DNA of 64,000 bases from Megalonaias nervosa (GCA_016617855.1 JAECUM010009715.1:1-64000), one strand, 5' to 3'; counted from the first letter of the stretch, positions 1 to 14,200 are shown. The notes: generated from the sequence alone by a model not told the origin. Numbers and translations are program-made.

Positions 1-877
1 TATCTCATGACTGTAGATTATTATAGTCGCTTTCTTGAAATAGACTTGTTGCATGACACACACAGTATCACAATTATCAGGAAACTGAAAGTACACGTCA
101 TGAAACAGTATTTGTGATGTCTGTGTCAGTGACAATGGACCGCAATTTTCATCCCAAGAATTCGCAAACTTTGTGAAAAAATGGGATTTCAAACACAGGA
201 CATCAAGTCCATTGCATGCAATGTCTAATGGTTTGGCAGAAAAGGCAGTTTTGATTGCCAAGATATTGCTCACCAAAGCAAGGGACAGTAAGCAGGACCC
301 TTATTTAGCCTTGTTAGAATATAGAAATACACCCTTGGATTGCGGCTACACACCAGCTCAAATGTTGCTTGGTAGAAAAAGAAAATCCGTAATACCCATT
401 ACAAGTAAACTTCTCAAACCACAGACCATTGAGCCAACTATTGTTCAAAAGAAAATGCAGCTGCTGAAATCAAAGCAAAAACAGTATTTTGACAAATGAG
501 TAAAATTACTTAAACCCCTTTCCGTAAATGATTCTATGAGAGTTCAATTTGGCAAAGTATGGAAACCCGCCAAGGTTATAAGAGTTCACAATGGCAGGTC
601 ATATTCTGTACAAACTAGGGATGGTGGTGTTTACCACTGAAATTGAAGGCTACTTAATAAAACCATGGAGAATCTGTCAGATGTGACCCCATTTGCTGCT
701 CACGTATTGGCTGACCCCGAGCACCAATGTGAAAATACTCCATTTCAAACAGTTTTCCCTAGAGAACCCCATTTCAATAACACTATCCCAGAATCAGGGG
801 CTAAGACTTTGAGGTCAGATGCCCCATATATAACACGGTCTGGAAGAGAGGTGAAACCTAACAAACTCTCTGTAAAT
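1..877 (+). pseudogene. 3' end of a Ty3/gypsy-type pol (integrase), broken
   Basis: Seen: reading from position 1 gives an integrase-like start (TVDYYSRF). The frame is lost near 105-124 and integrase continues in another frame from about 125, with SDNGPQF (second catalytic Asp) and NGLAEKAV (region of the catalytic Glu). The 173-499 stretch ends at a stop. Two more open pieces follow, with a C-terminal integrase pattern (QFGKVWKPAKVIR near 545) and a tail carrying TRSGREVKP at about 835-860. Known: this layout is typical of integrases of invertebrate gypsy elements. The part upstream of position 1 (RT, RNase H) is outside the window. At least two frame breaks make it inactive. A SINE splits the final reading frame at 878. 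Confident as a gypsy-class remnant; the family is not determined. Confidence 0.85.
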
Positions 878-1131
878 TGTTGTTGTTGTTGTTGTGGGGC
901 TTAACGCCATTTTTCAGCACACGATAGGCTATACATGGCGGCCAGTATTAATGGTGGAGGAAGAAACCGGGAAATCCGCGGAAAGAACCACTGACCCACG
1001 AGAAGCTACTGGCAAGCTTTCTCACATATCCACATTCGCCGAATCTTAGACTCGAACCAACGCAGACAGAGGTGAGATGGCAGTGATCCGTAACGGACAG
1101 CGCTTTAGACCACTCGGCCACTCGGGGCCCC
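878..1131 (-). mobile_element. tRNA-headed SINE, family 1, copy a
   Basis: Read on the minus strand it starts GGGGCCCCGAGTGGCCGAGT, with an A box (TGGCCGAGTGG) and a B box (GGTTCGAGTC) spaced as in a class II (Leu/Ser-like) tRNA. An unrelated body follows, then a (GTT)n/(AAC)n tail. The 12-bp target duplication CTCTCTGTAAAT lies at 866-877 and 1132-1143. Two more copies lie at 5857 and 20265. It is a pol III-type retroposon rather than a tRNA gene. Confidence 0.88.
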
Positions 1132-1143
1132 CTCTCTGTAAAT

Positions 1144-1857
1144 GATGAATGGATTAAGTAACATTGATAGTTATAGATAGAGAACTGAACTGAAACTTGA
1201 GTGTAAATGACATCCCAGGAGTGCCGTTCATGTGGAAAGGCAGAGACTGTTAACAACTGAGGAGTACATGACAAGCAGGATAATTGTTTAGGGTATAGTA
1301 AAAAAAAAAATGTTAATGGTTATCCAAGATGCATATGAACAACATTATTAATGCATTAAATATGTTTTGGACATTACTTATGTATGCATTGCCATTAGGT
1401 GATATACTGTTTCATGTCAAATCTATATCATTGAAAAAAACTATTTCTACAAAATTATTTAGATTTTGTTGCCTTGTTTTATATGTTACCTTAAAAATAA
1501 AACAACTTTATTTTGTCAAAACAAAGGAAATGTTGTATTATTGAAATGGACTATACAATCTACATCATGTATACATCTTTCTCCAACTTATATATGCATG
1601 CGCTGTTAGGAACCCGCTTAGTGGATTGCTTAATATTATACAAGTCACTCTTAGAAATAAAGTCTTGGAAGCAACACACTTGTGTCTGTTCCAATATATA
1701 CCTCTCACTTGAAAAAGTTTATGACAAGAAACACAAGCCTTCTGAGACAAAGAACCAGTCTATAAATCCCATAGCACACTCAGGCAATCTAGCAATATAC
1801 CAGAGTGATGGGTAAATAAATTTCATCATTCAACATTTTCATGACATTCAAAGTAAT
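1144..1857 (+). other. gypsy remnant 3' region and possible LTR start
   Basis: After the SINE the pol tail reads on for a few codons to a stop near 1160. An A-rich tract ends at 1310 and is followed by TGTTAATGG, which would suit a polypurine tract and the start of a 3' LTR. An AATAAAG signal occurs near 1656. No second LTR is in view to confirm this. No gene is seen. Confidence 0.35.
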
Positions 1858-3086
1858 AATGATGGAGTCTACTAAGACTCGGTGAAACCTCTCTAGCTTC
1901 ATGATTTATGATGGAGTCTACTAAGACTCTGTGAAACCTCTCTAGCTTCATGATTTATGATGGAGTCTACTAAGGCTCTGTGAAACCTCTCTAGCTTCAT
2001 GATTTATGATGGAGTCTACCAAAGACTCTATGAAACCTCTCTAGCTTCATGATTTATGATGGAATCTACTAAAGACTCTATGAAACCTCTCTAGCTTCAT
2101 GATTTATGATGGAGTCTACTAAGACTCTATGAAACCTCTCTAGCTTCATGATTTATGATGGAGTCTACTAAAGACTCTATGAAACCTCTCTAGCTTCATG
2201 ATTTAGGATGGAATCTACTAAGACTCTGTGAAACCTCTCTAGCTTCATGATTTATGATGGAGTCTACTAAAGACTCTATGAAACCTCTCAAGCTTCATAA
2301 TTTAGGATGGAATCTGCTAAGACTGTGAAACCTCTCTAGCTTCATGATTTATGATGGAGTCTACTAAAGCCTCTATGAAACCTCTCTAGCTTCATAATTT
2401 ATGATGGAATCTACTAAGACTGTGAAACCTCTCTAGCTTCATGATTTATGATGGAGTCTACTAAAGACTCTATGAAACCTCTCTAGCTTCATGATTTATG
2501 ATGGAATCTACTAAAGACTCTATGAAACCTCTCTAGCTTCATGATTTATGATGGAGTCTACTAAGACTCTATGAAACCTCTCTAGCTTCATGATTTATGA
2601 TGGAATCTACTAAAGACTCTATGAAACCTCTCTAGCTTCATGATTTAGGATGGAATCTACTAAGACTCTGTGAAACCTCTCTAGCTTCATGATTTATGAT
2701 GGAGTCTACTAAAGACTCTATGAAACCTCTCAAGCTTCATAATTTAGGATGGAATCTGCTAAGACTGTGAAACCTCTCTAGCTTCATGATTTATGATGGA
2801 GTCTACTAAAGACTCTATGAAACCTCTCTAGCTTCATAATTTATGATGGAATCTACTAAGACTGTGAAACCTCTCTAGCTTCATGATTTATGATGGAGTC
2901 TACTAAAGACTCTATGAAACCTCTCTAGCTTCATGATTTATGATGGAATCTACTGAAGACTATGAAACCTCTCTAGCTTCATGATTTATGATGGAATCTA
3001 CTAAGACTGTGAAACCTCTCTAGCTTCATGATTTATGATGGAATCTACTAAAGACTCCATGAAACCTCTGAAGCTTCATGATTTAT
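1858..3086. repeat. 49-51 bp minisatellite, about 25 copies
   Basis: Tandem copies contain AAACCTCTCTAGCTTCATGA and GATGG(A/G)(A/G)TCTACTAA. Variants (CATAATTTAGG, TCTGCTAAGACTGTG) recur in the same order about 442 bp apart (near 2199 and 2641), so a nine-unit block appears to have been duplicated. Confidence 0.95.
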
Positions 3087-4735
3087 GTTCTCTTGCCTAG
3101 TAGACCTCAGGGTATTAAACTCATGGAACTGTATAAATCCCTTCATTTATTAAATACATGTACTTGGGTTTCTTTTTTGTGTATAGCGATACCCGAGGGT
3201 GATTTATGTATATTGTACATTATTTCAAAACAGTGAGTTCAGTTCATCCTGTGCCACACGTGTAAAGTGCTTTCAATGGGAAGAACCGAATACTTCCAGT
3301 GCACAGACGATGTAGGCTGCATTGTCTGTGTATAAATGCCTCACCGTAAGACTAAATCTTCACATTACGGAACGTCTTGTCAGTAAGCAGTCTACATAGG
3401 GATTTGCACATCTTCAGCTGTAGAGGTATGTAAGTTATTTATTAATTTCTTATGTATATTATTTCTTATGTATATTGTAAGTTATAGCTATTGTACTACC
3501 AAGTTTATTTTTGTATATTTTCTGTGTAGCTTCGGCTTGCATGGTATAATGCAAATATTTTCTATTCGTGTCTGTGACTTAGCAAGAGCTTTATATTAGC
3601 AATATAAAGTATATAAAGTTGCATTTCATTAAGAAACGTTTAGTACCATAGGAATCTTATCGGACATGGATAGGTTCATTTCTGAACCTGTTTATTGCTT
3701 AGTAATGTTGTGCCGATAATGTAATTTGTATAGCTTACTGTGTATAACGTCATTACGTGTTATTGTATATTCCCATGTCACGCACAGTACATGGTGTTAG
3801 ATGTATTTTCAGCTGATCAGAGCCGACCATGGTGATTAGAGCTGACCGTGGCAGCTGTGGAGCTGATCCATGGTGATCAGAGCTGACAGCAACTGAGGAG
3901 CTGACCATGGTGGTCAGGGTTAATGGGGTACCAGCTGTAGAGCTGACCACAGAAGTTGACCATGACGGCTGTGGTGCTGTCCATAGCGGCTGTGAAGCCG
4001 ATGATGGAACTGGTGATGGAGCTGTTTGGACAGCGGCCGTGCAGCTGAGTGAAGTGTGTTGCTGGTCGAGTAGGTGGTCAGGCGTTGCTGACCGATTGGT
4101 GGGTGCTGATTGCTTGATTGACCAAGGAATTGAATGGTGGTCGGTGACTACCTATAATGCTGATTGCTTGACTGACCAGTGTAACTGGTAGCCAAGTGTG
4201 CTAATGACGGAGTGTGTTCGTGTTACTCCATGCATGTAATCTTTTAGCCGTGGGCTAAATTTGGGGTTTGTTATACCCAGTGTTTTGGAAGTGTAAAGAT
4301 ATTTTGTATGATATCTATCCCACTGTTTTCATCATTTTACTATTTGAGTAAAGTACCTCATTTTTCACTATTTGAGTGAATACATTTTACTATATGATTA
4401 AAGTACATCATTTTTTACTATTTTGAGTAAAACACATCATTCTTTTCATCTTGTGAAATTGCTGTGAATTGTTCACCTTTGTCCTTGTATGTGTAAGGTC
4501 ATTTATTTGTATTTATATTTGCTGCATTATTAGGTTCATGCAGATTATGTTAATTTGTCGGACCAATATTTGGAACTTATACACACACGTATTAATCATA
4601 ATTCTTTTTTCATTCAAGCCATTCATCAATAAACATTGTATTTGTATCACCATCAAAAGTGTTCTGTTGTGAATCTGAAATCCATCCCGGTTATCTTGTT
4701 ACATAAATAATGTTTGTAATTCACAACATTTTCAT
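3087..4735 (+). repeat. unclassified LTR-like interspersed sequence
   Basis: No recognisable gene. A TATA-like box (GTATAAATGC, near 3331) stands before a GC-richer stretch. At 3830-4190 there are degenerate short repeats around GAGCTGACCATGG and TGATTGCTTGA. Near 4629 AATAAACATTG (poly-A signal) precedes a T/C-rich end finishing ...CTTGTTACA. This is the order expected in a solo LTR (promoter, poly-A signal, TG...CA ends), but I could not define both ends or a target duplication. The open frame at 3907-4191 is repeat-derived. Confidence 0.35.
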
Positions 4736-5021
4736 CAGCATCCAGTTTAGCTAATTTTACCAGACAACAGTATTTATAAAACATTGCCAAAGCATACAAT
4801 TTTTCAGAATATGATTAAATGAAATAACAATAATTTTTATATAAAATTCATTTCTTTTACATAGTGATATTATTTAACTATTAAATATGCTAATTTCTTG
4901 TAAGTATTTTGCCCTAAATATTTCATATCAAGGATTTGCAAAATTCACAAAATAAAAACAAAAAACTTTTGTAGCTAAAAATCCTAGTTAAAAGTTTAAT
5001 AGCAGCATCATTGTTCCATAC

Positions 5022-5132
5022 TTGTGACTGGGTTTGATGGGTAGGGTCTGACCATTTCCTGATGCTTGTGGATCTTGGAATTTTTCAAGGAATGCCTCCC
5101 ATGACAACTTCCCTGTGCCCTTAACTCCACAT
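5022..5132 (-). CDS. EFCAB6: EFCAB6 exon, EF-hand 6, degenerate; last exon in the window
   Basis: Acceptor ACCTTCCAG, donor CACAA|GTATGG. It encodes CGVKGTGKLSWEAFLEKFQD, which keeps the loop glycine and helix pattern but has no acidic ligands. It ends in phase 2, so the coding sequence continues left of position 1. No further exon was recognised in 1-5021. Confidence 0.88.
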
Positions 5133-8100
5133 CTGGAAGGTAAAATATGGTAACTAATGTGTTAATTTCTGATAACAGATGGTGCATATCTTAGATTATA
5201 AAAATAATTTCATTGGGACATGAGGAAATGCAGGCCACATTTTGTTTAATTACTCAATGAACAGAAATCACAAGGCTTAAATCTTCATAAGCTAAGTACA
5301 TGTTTCATTCAAAAGAGTTGTCAAATGACAACATCACTAGCACCATCTTCAGCACCATCATTATATTTATTATTATCATTATTATCTTTGCCATAATCAT
5401 CATTACTATCGTCATCAATAGTATCATTATCATCCATATCATCTTTGCTATCATTGTCATTATCATCACTGTTGAGTTAATACATTGTTACTTGCAATAA
5501 ATCAGGCTGTTTAAGTGAATATTTAACAATCCTGTAGATATTTACCTACAATTTATTGATACATTACCTGTCCATGAGCTGTTTGAAGAGCTGATCTGAC
5601 ATGGGAACTGTAAACTGGATAAGTATTGACTTCATATCCTCGATACTGATAAAGCCATCAAGGTTGCGGTCAAATGACATAAAAGCTTTCTTCAGAGACA
5701 TATGGTTACTCCTCATCTAAATAGAAGCATTGTAATTAACATGATAAATGGAATGGGTAGCATATTGTAATTAACATGATAAATGGAATGGGTATAATAT
5801 TGTAATTAACATGATAAATGGAATGGGTAGCATATTGTAATTAACAAGATAAATGGTTGTTGTTATTGTTGTTGTAGGGTTTAACGCCATTTTTCAGCAC
5901 ACGATAGGCTATACATGGCAGCCAGTATTAATGGTGGAGGAAGAAGCCAGGAAAACCCCAGAAAGAACCACCGACCCACAAGAAGCTACTGGCAAGCTTT
6001 CTCACATACCCACATTGGCCGAATCCGAGACTCGAACCCACGCAGACAGAGGTGAGATGGCAGTGATCCGTATTGGATAGCACTTTAGACCACTAGGCCA
6101 CTTGGGACCCCCAAGATAAATGGAATGGGTAGTATATTGTAATTAACATGATAAATGGAATGGGTAGCATATTGTAATTAACATGATAAATGGAATGGGT
6201 AGCATATTGTAATTAACAAGATAAATGGAATGGGTAGTATATTGTAATTAACATGATAAATGGAATGGGTAGTATATGCAACTGGAGACAGTTGGGACAT
6301 TAGTCTATTATTGGGGATCGATCTACTATTTTATATGAAATCTCAAAAGATAACTATAATAACAAATAACATTCAAAAAACTTGAGTCTCTCAAAGGAGC
6401 TGATACTCTACTGGAATTTAAGATAAGACCATTCCTTCACTTTGATTGCTGAGTGTTGAACCCCATGTTGATATGACTTTCCAGTGAGGAAAAGTAGCAG
6501 TTTCAAGATTTTCAAGATGGATGCCATGGTGGCCATACTGAACGTCAGGTTGGAAACATTTTCATTTATCCCAAATAAACATCATAAAAAGTATTATGGT
6601 GAACAGCCAATGTTGATATGACATTCCATCTAAAAGGAGCAGTGATATGATTTTCAAGATGGCCACCGTGGCAGCTACATTAGATATCAGATCAACACAA
6701 TTTTATTTAAGAACATCTACATACCATAACAATGAAAACCCTAGGCTGATATGACTTTCCATTCAGGAAGAAAATCAGCAAGATTTTCAAGATGGTGGCT
6801 GTAGTAGCATTATTGGAAGTCAGATTGGCACCATTTTCATATATGACTAACTAGACATCATAAGCAGATTTTGCTGAAAACCCAATGTTGATATGACTTT
6901 ATTCAGGAGAAGTGACAACAAGATTTTCAAGATGGGTGTTGTGGTGTCATATTGGATGTTAGATAGCACCATTTTCAATCAGGACCAACTAAACATCATA
7001 AAAAGTCTTTTTGTAAAACCCCTTTGTTGATAAGACCATATATTCAGGAGGAATAGTGATTACAAGATTTTCACAATGGCTCCAATACTTGATGCATGAG
7101 CAGCACTATCTTCATATAGGACTAATTAAACCTTGGTGTGAATATGTGTGTAAAGTTTCCTAGCAATCTTCAATGCAGTTTAGGAGGAATTGCATTAAAA
7201 AAGTTGTGCTAATGGATGAACAGATGGACAACAGGCCATCCCATAAGCTCTCCTGGTCAATGACCTGAAGAGCTAAAAATCACATATTAAACTTTATTTA
7301 AAAAAAACTTATTAAGCAGGTATGGTGTCACTTATCTGTGTTATATTAGACATATAAACCCATATGGCAAGTTTTATTAAAATCTTTTCACAAAATATAG
7401 TGGTGTAAAAAAATCATTCAAAATATTAATGCCTGGTCAGATAAGCCAAATGAAATGTGTTCAATTATGATTATCTATAACTTATGACAAACTATTTACA
7501 TTTATTTCTTTACAAAATTCCATGACCTGCTATTTAGTACAGACAACATTGCACATAACATGTGTTAGTAAACAGTTAAACTTTCTGGCATGCAAAGCAA
7601 TGTTTCCCTTTATGCAAAAATGATACATTCCCTGATAAGTTAGAAAATATCTCCAATTAAAATTAATGGTTGCTCATTTATGACGAACAAATCATTGATC
7701 TTTAAATAATTCTTTTTTCCAATTCTAACAATGTAAGCCTCTGTAGCTTTCTGCCAAGATCAGCCAGTCAGATCCTTAAGACATACTTGATATGCAAGGA
7801 TTGGAATGGTTATCAGTTTCTTGTTGATATTAATCCACATTTCAAGCTTTATCAAATATGTTCACAGACAAAACCCCTGGAGCAACCACAAGGTCAGCCA
7901 ATTGGAACCAAGATTATCATATTAATATGTGTAGATTTTCCTGGTTCTCAAAGTTCAAAAAACATTTTTTATATCAACCCATATTAGAAGTTTCATCAAA
8001 ATTTATTTTTCCAAAAGCCTCTAAAGAATCCACAAGCACTTAATTGTTGACTGGTGGATGACAGACAAAGATGCTCAACAAAAACAGATCCCATTTTATA

Positions 8101-8228
8101 AGCTCACTTTCATTAATATTGATCAATTGTGTATGCAAATTTCAAGATACCCTCTACCTCCAAACTACAACAATTATCTGCATAACAGTAAGATATAAGT
8201 ACTAAAAGCAAGTACTCCTTTTGTACAT

Positions 8229-8294
<66 letters not shown>

Positions 8295-11200
8295 ATAATA
8301 TTTTTCACAATTCAGCAGATTCATTATTATCACTACTACAACCATCATCAATGATTCTTCCTTATTTTAATTTTTCACACATGAAAATACCCTTCTCCTA
8401 AATTCTGCTTCAATCTGGTCAAAGTTTAAGCTCTGTATGTATGCTTCATCCTCCTTCTTTTTCTGGTATGTCCTCAGCTGGGAATTGGTGGGCTTCCCTT
8501 GTTGCCATGTCATTGCTAAAAAATACAATGATGCTAAAAATATTGAAACAAAGAAAGAAAATTACTGTGAAAGGCATAATTTATGACTGACCCATGGTCA
8601 CTAATTCTATGTGTAGGCACTAGCTGGGTATATGACTGACCCACGGTCATAATTCTCTGTGTACTGGCACTAGCTAGGTATTGTCGACTCTGCAAATTGC
8701 TGATGGGACTTGAAGATCTTGGCCAAGGTATGCAGTCTTGAACTAAATTTAATGTGCAGAAAGCATTTTTTCTTTCTAGATTTACCAAGACTGAGATCTC
8801 TGACATTTAGACCCTAGAATCTTTATGTTTCTTTATTACCCTATGTTCAAATCATCCTCAAAGTTTAATCAAAGAATTACTGCTTGTACAAAATACTATC
8901 ACCCCTTAGAGAAAATTCCTGATTTCTGATTGGTCAATGATGATGCCTAAGATAGGGTATATGTAGTGGTCTTCAGTGGGTGCATGACATGAGTTCCTAT
9001 AAACACAATATGAAGATAATAATAGTAATAATAATGAGGACTTTGTATAGCGCCTAATCTTTAGAAGCTCTAAGCACTTTACAACATTTGACAACACTTA
9101 AAAACATATATAATGATATTATTACAAAAATAAAAACAAACACAACAAAATAAGAAAACAGAAAACATGCTGTAAATATTTAAGGTAAAGAAACATTATT
9201 GGACATTGCTGCTTTACAATTTTCATCATGTGCAACAAATTATCTGTATGAATTAATCTAATTTCTTTATGGCAAAAGTGAAAAATTTTTATTATAGAAC
9301 TTAGAAATGCAATATTGATAAAATAAACTGAAAGGCAAAAATGAAGCCATGTGTTTTAATCTTTTAACATCAGCTATAATGAGTAGGTGTAATCAGTGAT
9401 TTTACACCACAAAAAAGATCAAGTGGGTTTTTTTAAATTAATAAAAAATGTCATCAAATCACTAAAATGACACAAAACATACTATAATTTGTTTTCTCAA
9501 ATAATAACTGCTGAAAAATCAAGCCAACATAACATTGCTCAGGAATTATTTGCTGAGAGAGAGGGAGAGAGAGATTCCACAGTGCTCATCAAAAGCTTTA
9601 AAAAAAAAGTATAACTTTCAAGGTCATAGTCAAAGGATCTGTACAAGACATTTGCTGTAGATGTAGTGATCACTGGTACTCTGTACAACAATATTCATTT
9701 GCTGTAGATGTAGTGATGACTGGTATTCTGTACAACAATATTCATTTGCTGTAGATGTAGTGATGACTGGTACTCTGTACAACAATATTCATTTGCTGTA
9801 GATGTAGCGATGACTGGTACTCTGTACAACAATATTCATTTGCTGTAGATGTAGTGATGACTTGCAATAGTGATAATCTGCACGTTTTTTGAAGTCACTA
9901 ATAATTGTATTCTCACTTATCAAGAGAAGTGGTAAATTAAACAACATTCTAGATGGTCAGTTTAATGCAAAGGTCTGGATATACTATGCACTTATGGTCA
10001 GTTTAATGTAAAGTCTGAATCAACTATTTACTACTGATGGTCAGTTTAATTGTTCTTATTTATCACGTGGCCTGGTAATATTCAAATCTCTCACTTTCTA
10101 TTGCATGTTTACATGTATAGAGAAGCACACATTCAAATCTTTCACTTCCACTCTATTGCATGTTAAACATGTATAGGGAAGCACACATGCAAAATCTCTC
10201 ACTTACACTCTATTGCATGTTTACATGCACAGGGGAACACACATTCAAATTTCTCACTCCCACTTCCTGCTGCATGTTTACATGCATAGGAGAGCACACA
10301 TTCAAATCTCTCATTCCCACCTCCTGTTGCATGTTTACATGCATAGGGGAGTGCAGATTCAAATCTCTCACTCCCACTGTCTGTTGCATGTTCACATGCA
10401 TCGGGAAGCATACATTCAAATCTCTCACTCTCACTTTTTGTTGCATGTTTACATGCATAGGGGAGCACACACATGCAAACACTATCATATAGTTCTGATG
10501 CTCATGCCATGCCATGGATCAGAAATGGATTAGCCAGGACCTGTATGAAAAGTACTGAGTGGTCTGGTGGTCATGCCATGCCGTGGATCAGAAACGGATT
10601 GGCCAGGACCAGGATGAACAGTACTGATTAATATGGGATGATGCTGCACAACAAATTAAAGACAATACTGTAGTGCTGACATACCTGCAGGAGCCCCCTC
10701 CATTGGTTTGGCCCGGTTTTGGATGCTGATACCCAGTCTGGACAAGAAGTCCTTGTAGTTGACTACACCTGTATGATGGAAGTCATACCTCTGCCACAAC
10801 CTATCAGGAAATAGGAAATAAATTGCTCCATGGAATGAGTCTGCCAATATGATTCAAATTTGCTTTAAAATCTAAGATTCACAAAATTGGTCTAACCTAA
10901 AATTGTTCTTCATCAAACAATTTTTCTAAAATTTTTGACTGATATAAAAGTTTGAAATCTGATGCCATATTAAGTCATAAGCTTGGAACTCAAATTACTT
11001 CATTTTTTGCCATGGTGTAAGTGAAGATGATAGAACCAAAAATTTGTTTATTTCTTTTTTACACAATAATCTCAAGATGGCACAACAATCTGTCATATAT
11101 CATTATATTCATTACACATGCATTAAACTCACTGAACAGCAATAATTCAACAGAATTCTATGTTCACCTACTCCATTATGGCATAATCCAAAAACTTTGC

Positions 11201-14200
11201 ATAGCCATTAGAGCAAGAAAAGTAGATCACTGTGACCTTAACATTAGGTTACCCTGGTGATTAATATTAGTAGCATAAATACATCCATCAAGTTTCATTA
11301 CCATATGCATAACAATGTTCAGAAAACTGAACATAATATAAAAAATGAAATGTAATCACTGAAGCATGAAAAATAGATCATTGACCTACTTTTGCCCATG
11401 TCAAGTAGTACACTCCAAAATGAATATATCAATCAAGTTTCATTACTATACATATATTGATGTCAGAGAAATTGTTAGGTAAATGCAAAAACATAATTGC
11501 TGAAGTTTGAAAATTTGGTCACCATGACCTACTTTTACACATGGGAGTAGCACCCATGAAAAAGAATAAATTATCACCCATCAAATTTCATGACTGTACA
11601 TACTATGGTATGAAAGAACTTGAGCAAAATGCACCTTAACATAACTGCTGAAGTGTGAAAATTGTTCACCATAACCTACTTTTGCCCATGGGAGCAGTAC
11701 CTCCAAGAAGAATACACACAACTTTCATAACTGTGCACAAAACAGCATCAGAAAAACTGAGCTATATGCAAAACAATTTATGGATTCACTGGGGTGTGCC
11801 AAGTGGGTTACTGAGACCTACACATGGCAGAGGTGAGTAGTACCATGCAAGATGAATATACCCATTAAGTTTCATGTCTGTACATAAAATGGCATAGGTT
11901 AATGTGATCTATGTTAATATGATCTTCTTTTGCCTGTGGTAAGCAGTAGCCTTCAAGATGAATACAGCCATCAAGTTTTATGACTCTATATATCAGGGGT
12001 CTCAAACACATGACCCATGGGCCACATGCAGTACGCCAAGCCGTATCCTGTGGCCTGCATAATATTTGGCATCACAAAGTGTCATGAGAGATAACAAAGG
12101 TGATGCAGCCCTAGGGCCATCGAAAATGCCCACATGCAGCCCTCAGGGTGGTTTGAGTTTGAGACCCCTGGTATGTGCTATAGTAAAGGAGAACCTGAGC
12201 TAAATGCACCTGAACATAATTGCTGGAGTGTGAAAGGTTGTTGACTGTGACCTACTTTTGCCCATGGGAGAAGTACCACCAAGAAGAATACACACAAAAA
12301 CTTTCATACCTGTGCACACAACAGCATCAGAAAAACTGAGATATATGCAAAAACTTTATTGGTCAATTGACCAGAAGCATCTGCAAAACATCATCAGCAT
12401 GATTCTTTTCTTTGAACTAGGTGTCAATCTCCTTTTATGAGACCCCATCCCACCTCCTCCAATAGAAAAGTGGCCATATGAGAGTAACAATCCATAATGA
12501 AACAGACAACACATTAAAAAATATAATTTGGTGTCAGGCCAAGTCCTCTGATCAAGCAGGAGACATTCTAAAGTAGACCACTAAGTGATCTGGGTGATCT
12601 TCAGGAATTCTTATATCTGTCACCTGGACAACTACCTGTATTCATGATATTGTTACGTATATGTAATTTAAATACTTGTGTGTTAGTTTTACATTCTTTT
12701 TTATTTTATTTTTGTTTCATTATATTTTATTGTAATGATAATTTTCACTGGATTTGAATCTTTTTTCGGAAAATTCACTTCTCTGTGTTGACCTGATTAG
12801 AACGTAAAGGTTGCTTTATCACTATTTTAGCTCACCTTGGTTGAGACGTTTGTAAACACTGAATGAAAATAATTGGCTATTACCAAGGTCATGTTTGGCC
12901 CACGTGTTAGCTAAGTTGTAAATAGCCTTTCTTTTTTATTTATTTTCAGCGTGAGAATCTGATTCTTAGCTAGGGTATTTTGGTCTATGTGTAAAATGGC
13001 ATTGTTTTTAGTGCGTTGTTCAAATTAGTGATCAAGTAGCCCCGTCACGTGAGCCACCATGTGATCTAAAATCGTGGGTTAAAACAGATGTTTTCTAGTA
13101 GATTTAGGCAGTCGTATCCTTATGCCTTTAGAGCTCAAGGTGTTTTTTATTGTTGATGCCAGTTTGTTTTGAAGTTCATCTATTTTTTTGGATTTAATAA
13201 TTTATATTCTCTGGAAAACAACACAAGTGCTTTTCTTTATAAAAATTCGGGGACAAAGACATTTAGTGGAAGTTTATTCTGGAATTCTAAACAGAACATT
13301 ATAAATTGTGATTCAACGAGGAACTGTTGCCATCAGTACAATGACCTCATCTGACGTCATCGTATTCCATATTGGAACTTCACTGAGATTCAAACCTGGA
13401 TTCAATTAGAACTGTTTAGTGACAGGACTTATATTTTTCAATTCTAGGATTAAATTTTGGATTATATTCACAGACTGTAAGTCCTATTTCATAATTTTAT
13501 CTTGTTTTCTAGGGAAATAAACTATTTACAAGCTTGTTGGCTTCACTCTTTTCTTTTGTTACTTTTGTATGAGCCTACACGTAACAATATGTTCTTCTTG
13601 AGAGTTTTGTACTTTGAATTGGGTTTGATCTTTAAATAAAAAGAATTTCAAGGTTTTCCTTGCTGGTTACCATGGTTATGTAATAATTACATTGATTATT
13701 TTAGTGACTGTTAAAATAACTTTGAATTCCCTTTTTTCTTGCATATGATGGATGGGTATAATTTGGGTTATAGAATATACAGTTTGGTGTATTGGTGTAA
13801 TTTGGGTTATAGAATATATAGTTTGGTGTATGGGTATAATTTGGGTTATAGAATATACAGTTTGGTGTATGGGTATAATTTGGGTTATAGAATATACAGT
13901 TTGGTGTATGGGTAGAATTTGGGTTATAGAATATACAGTTTGGTGTATGGTCTAATTTGATTATGGAATATACAGTTTAGTGTATGGGTATAATTTGGGT
14001 TATGCCGACGATGCAACCTTGTATTTATCTAGTTCTGATACTGAAGTTATCCAAATGAGATTAAACTCAGACCTTATTTGAGTCCAAAACTGGGCACAAC
14101 AAAATATGATGGTAATTAATGAAGGTAAAACAAAATGTATGATTTTTGGGACATCACAAAATCTACACAAGTCAGGGAACCCAGAACTATCTCTCAGCAA

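Noticed and set aside
1040..1131. tRNA-Leu/Ser gene on the minus strand
   Set aside because: A and B boxes are present, but the cloverleaf is degenerate, and the head is attached to a repeated body with target duplications: a SINE.
3907..4191. 94-codon frame as an EFCAB6-antisense gene
   Set aside because: Made of short GAGCTGACC/TGATTGCTTGA repeats, with no domain pattern.
10199..10533. Overlapping frames of about 100 codons on both strands
   Set aside because: The 57-bp repeat is a multiple of three, so all are repeat artefacts.
10656..10847. Whole 63-codon frame as a small protein
   Set aside because: The ends lie beyond clear acceptor and donor sites; only 10685-10800 belongs to EFCAB6.
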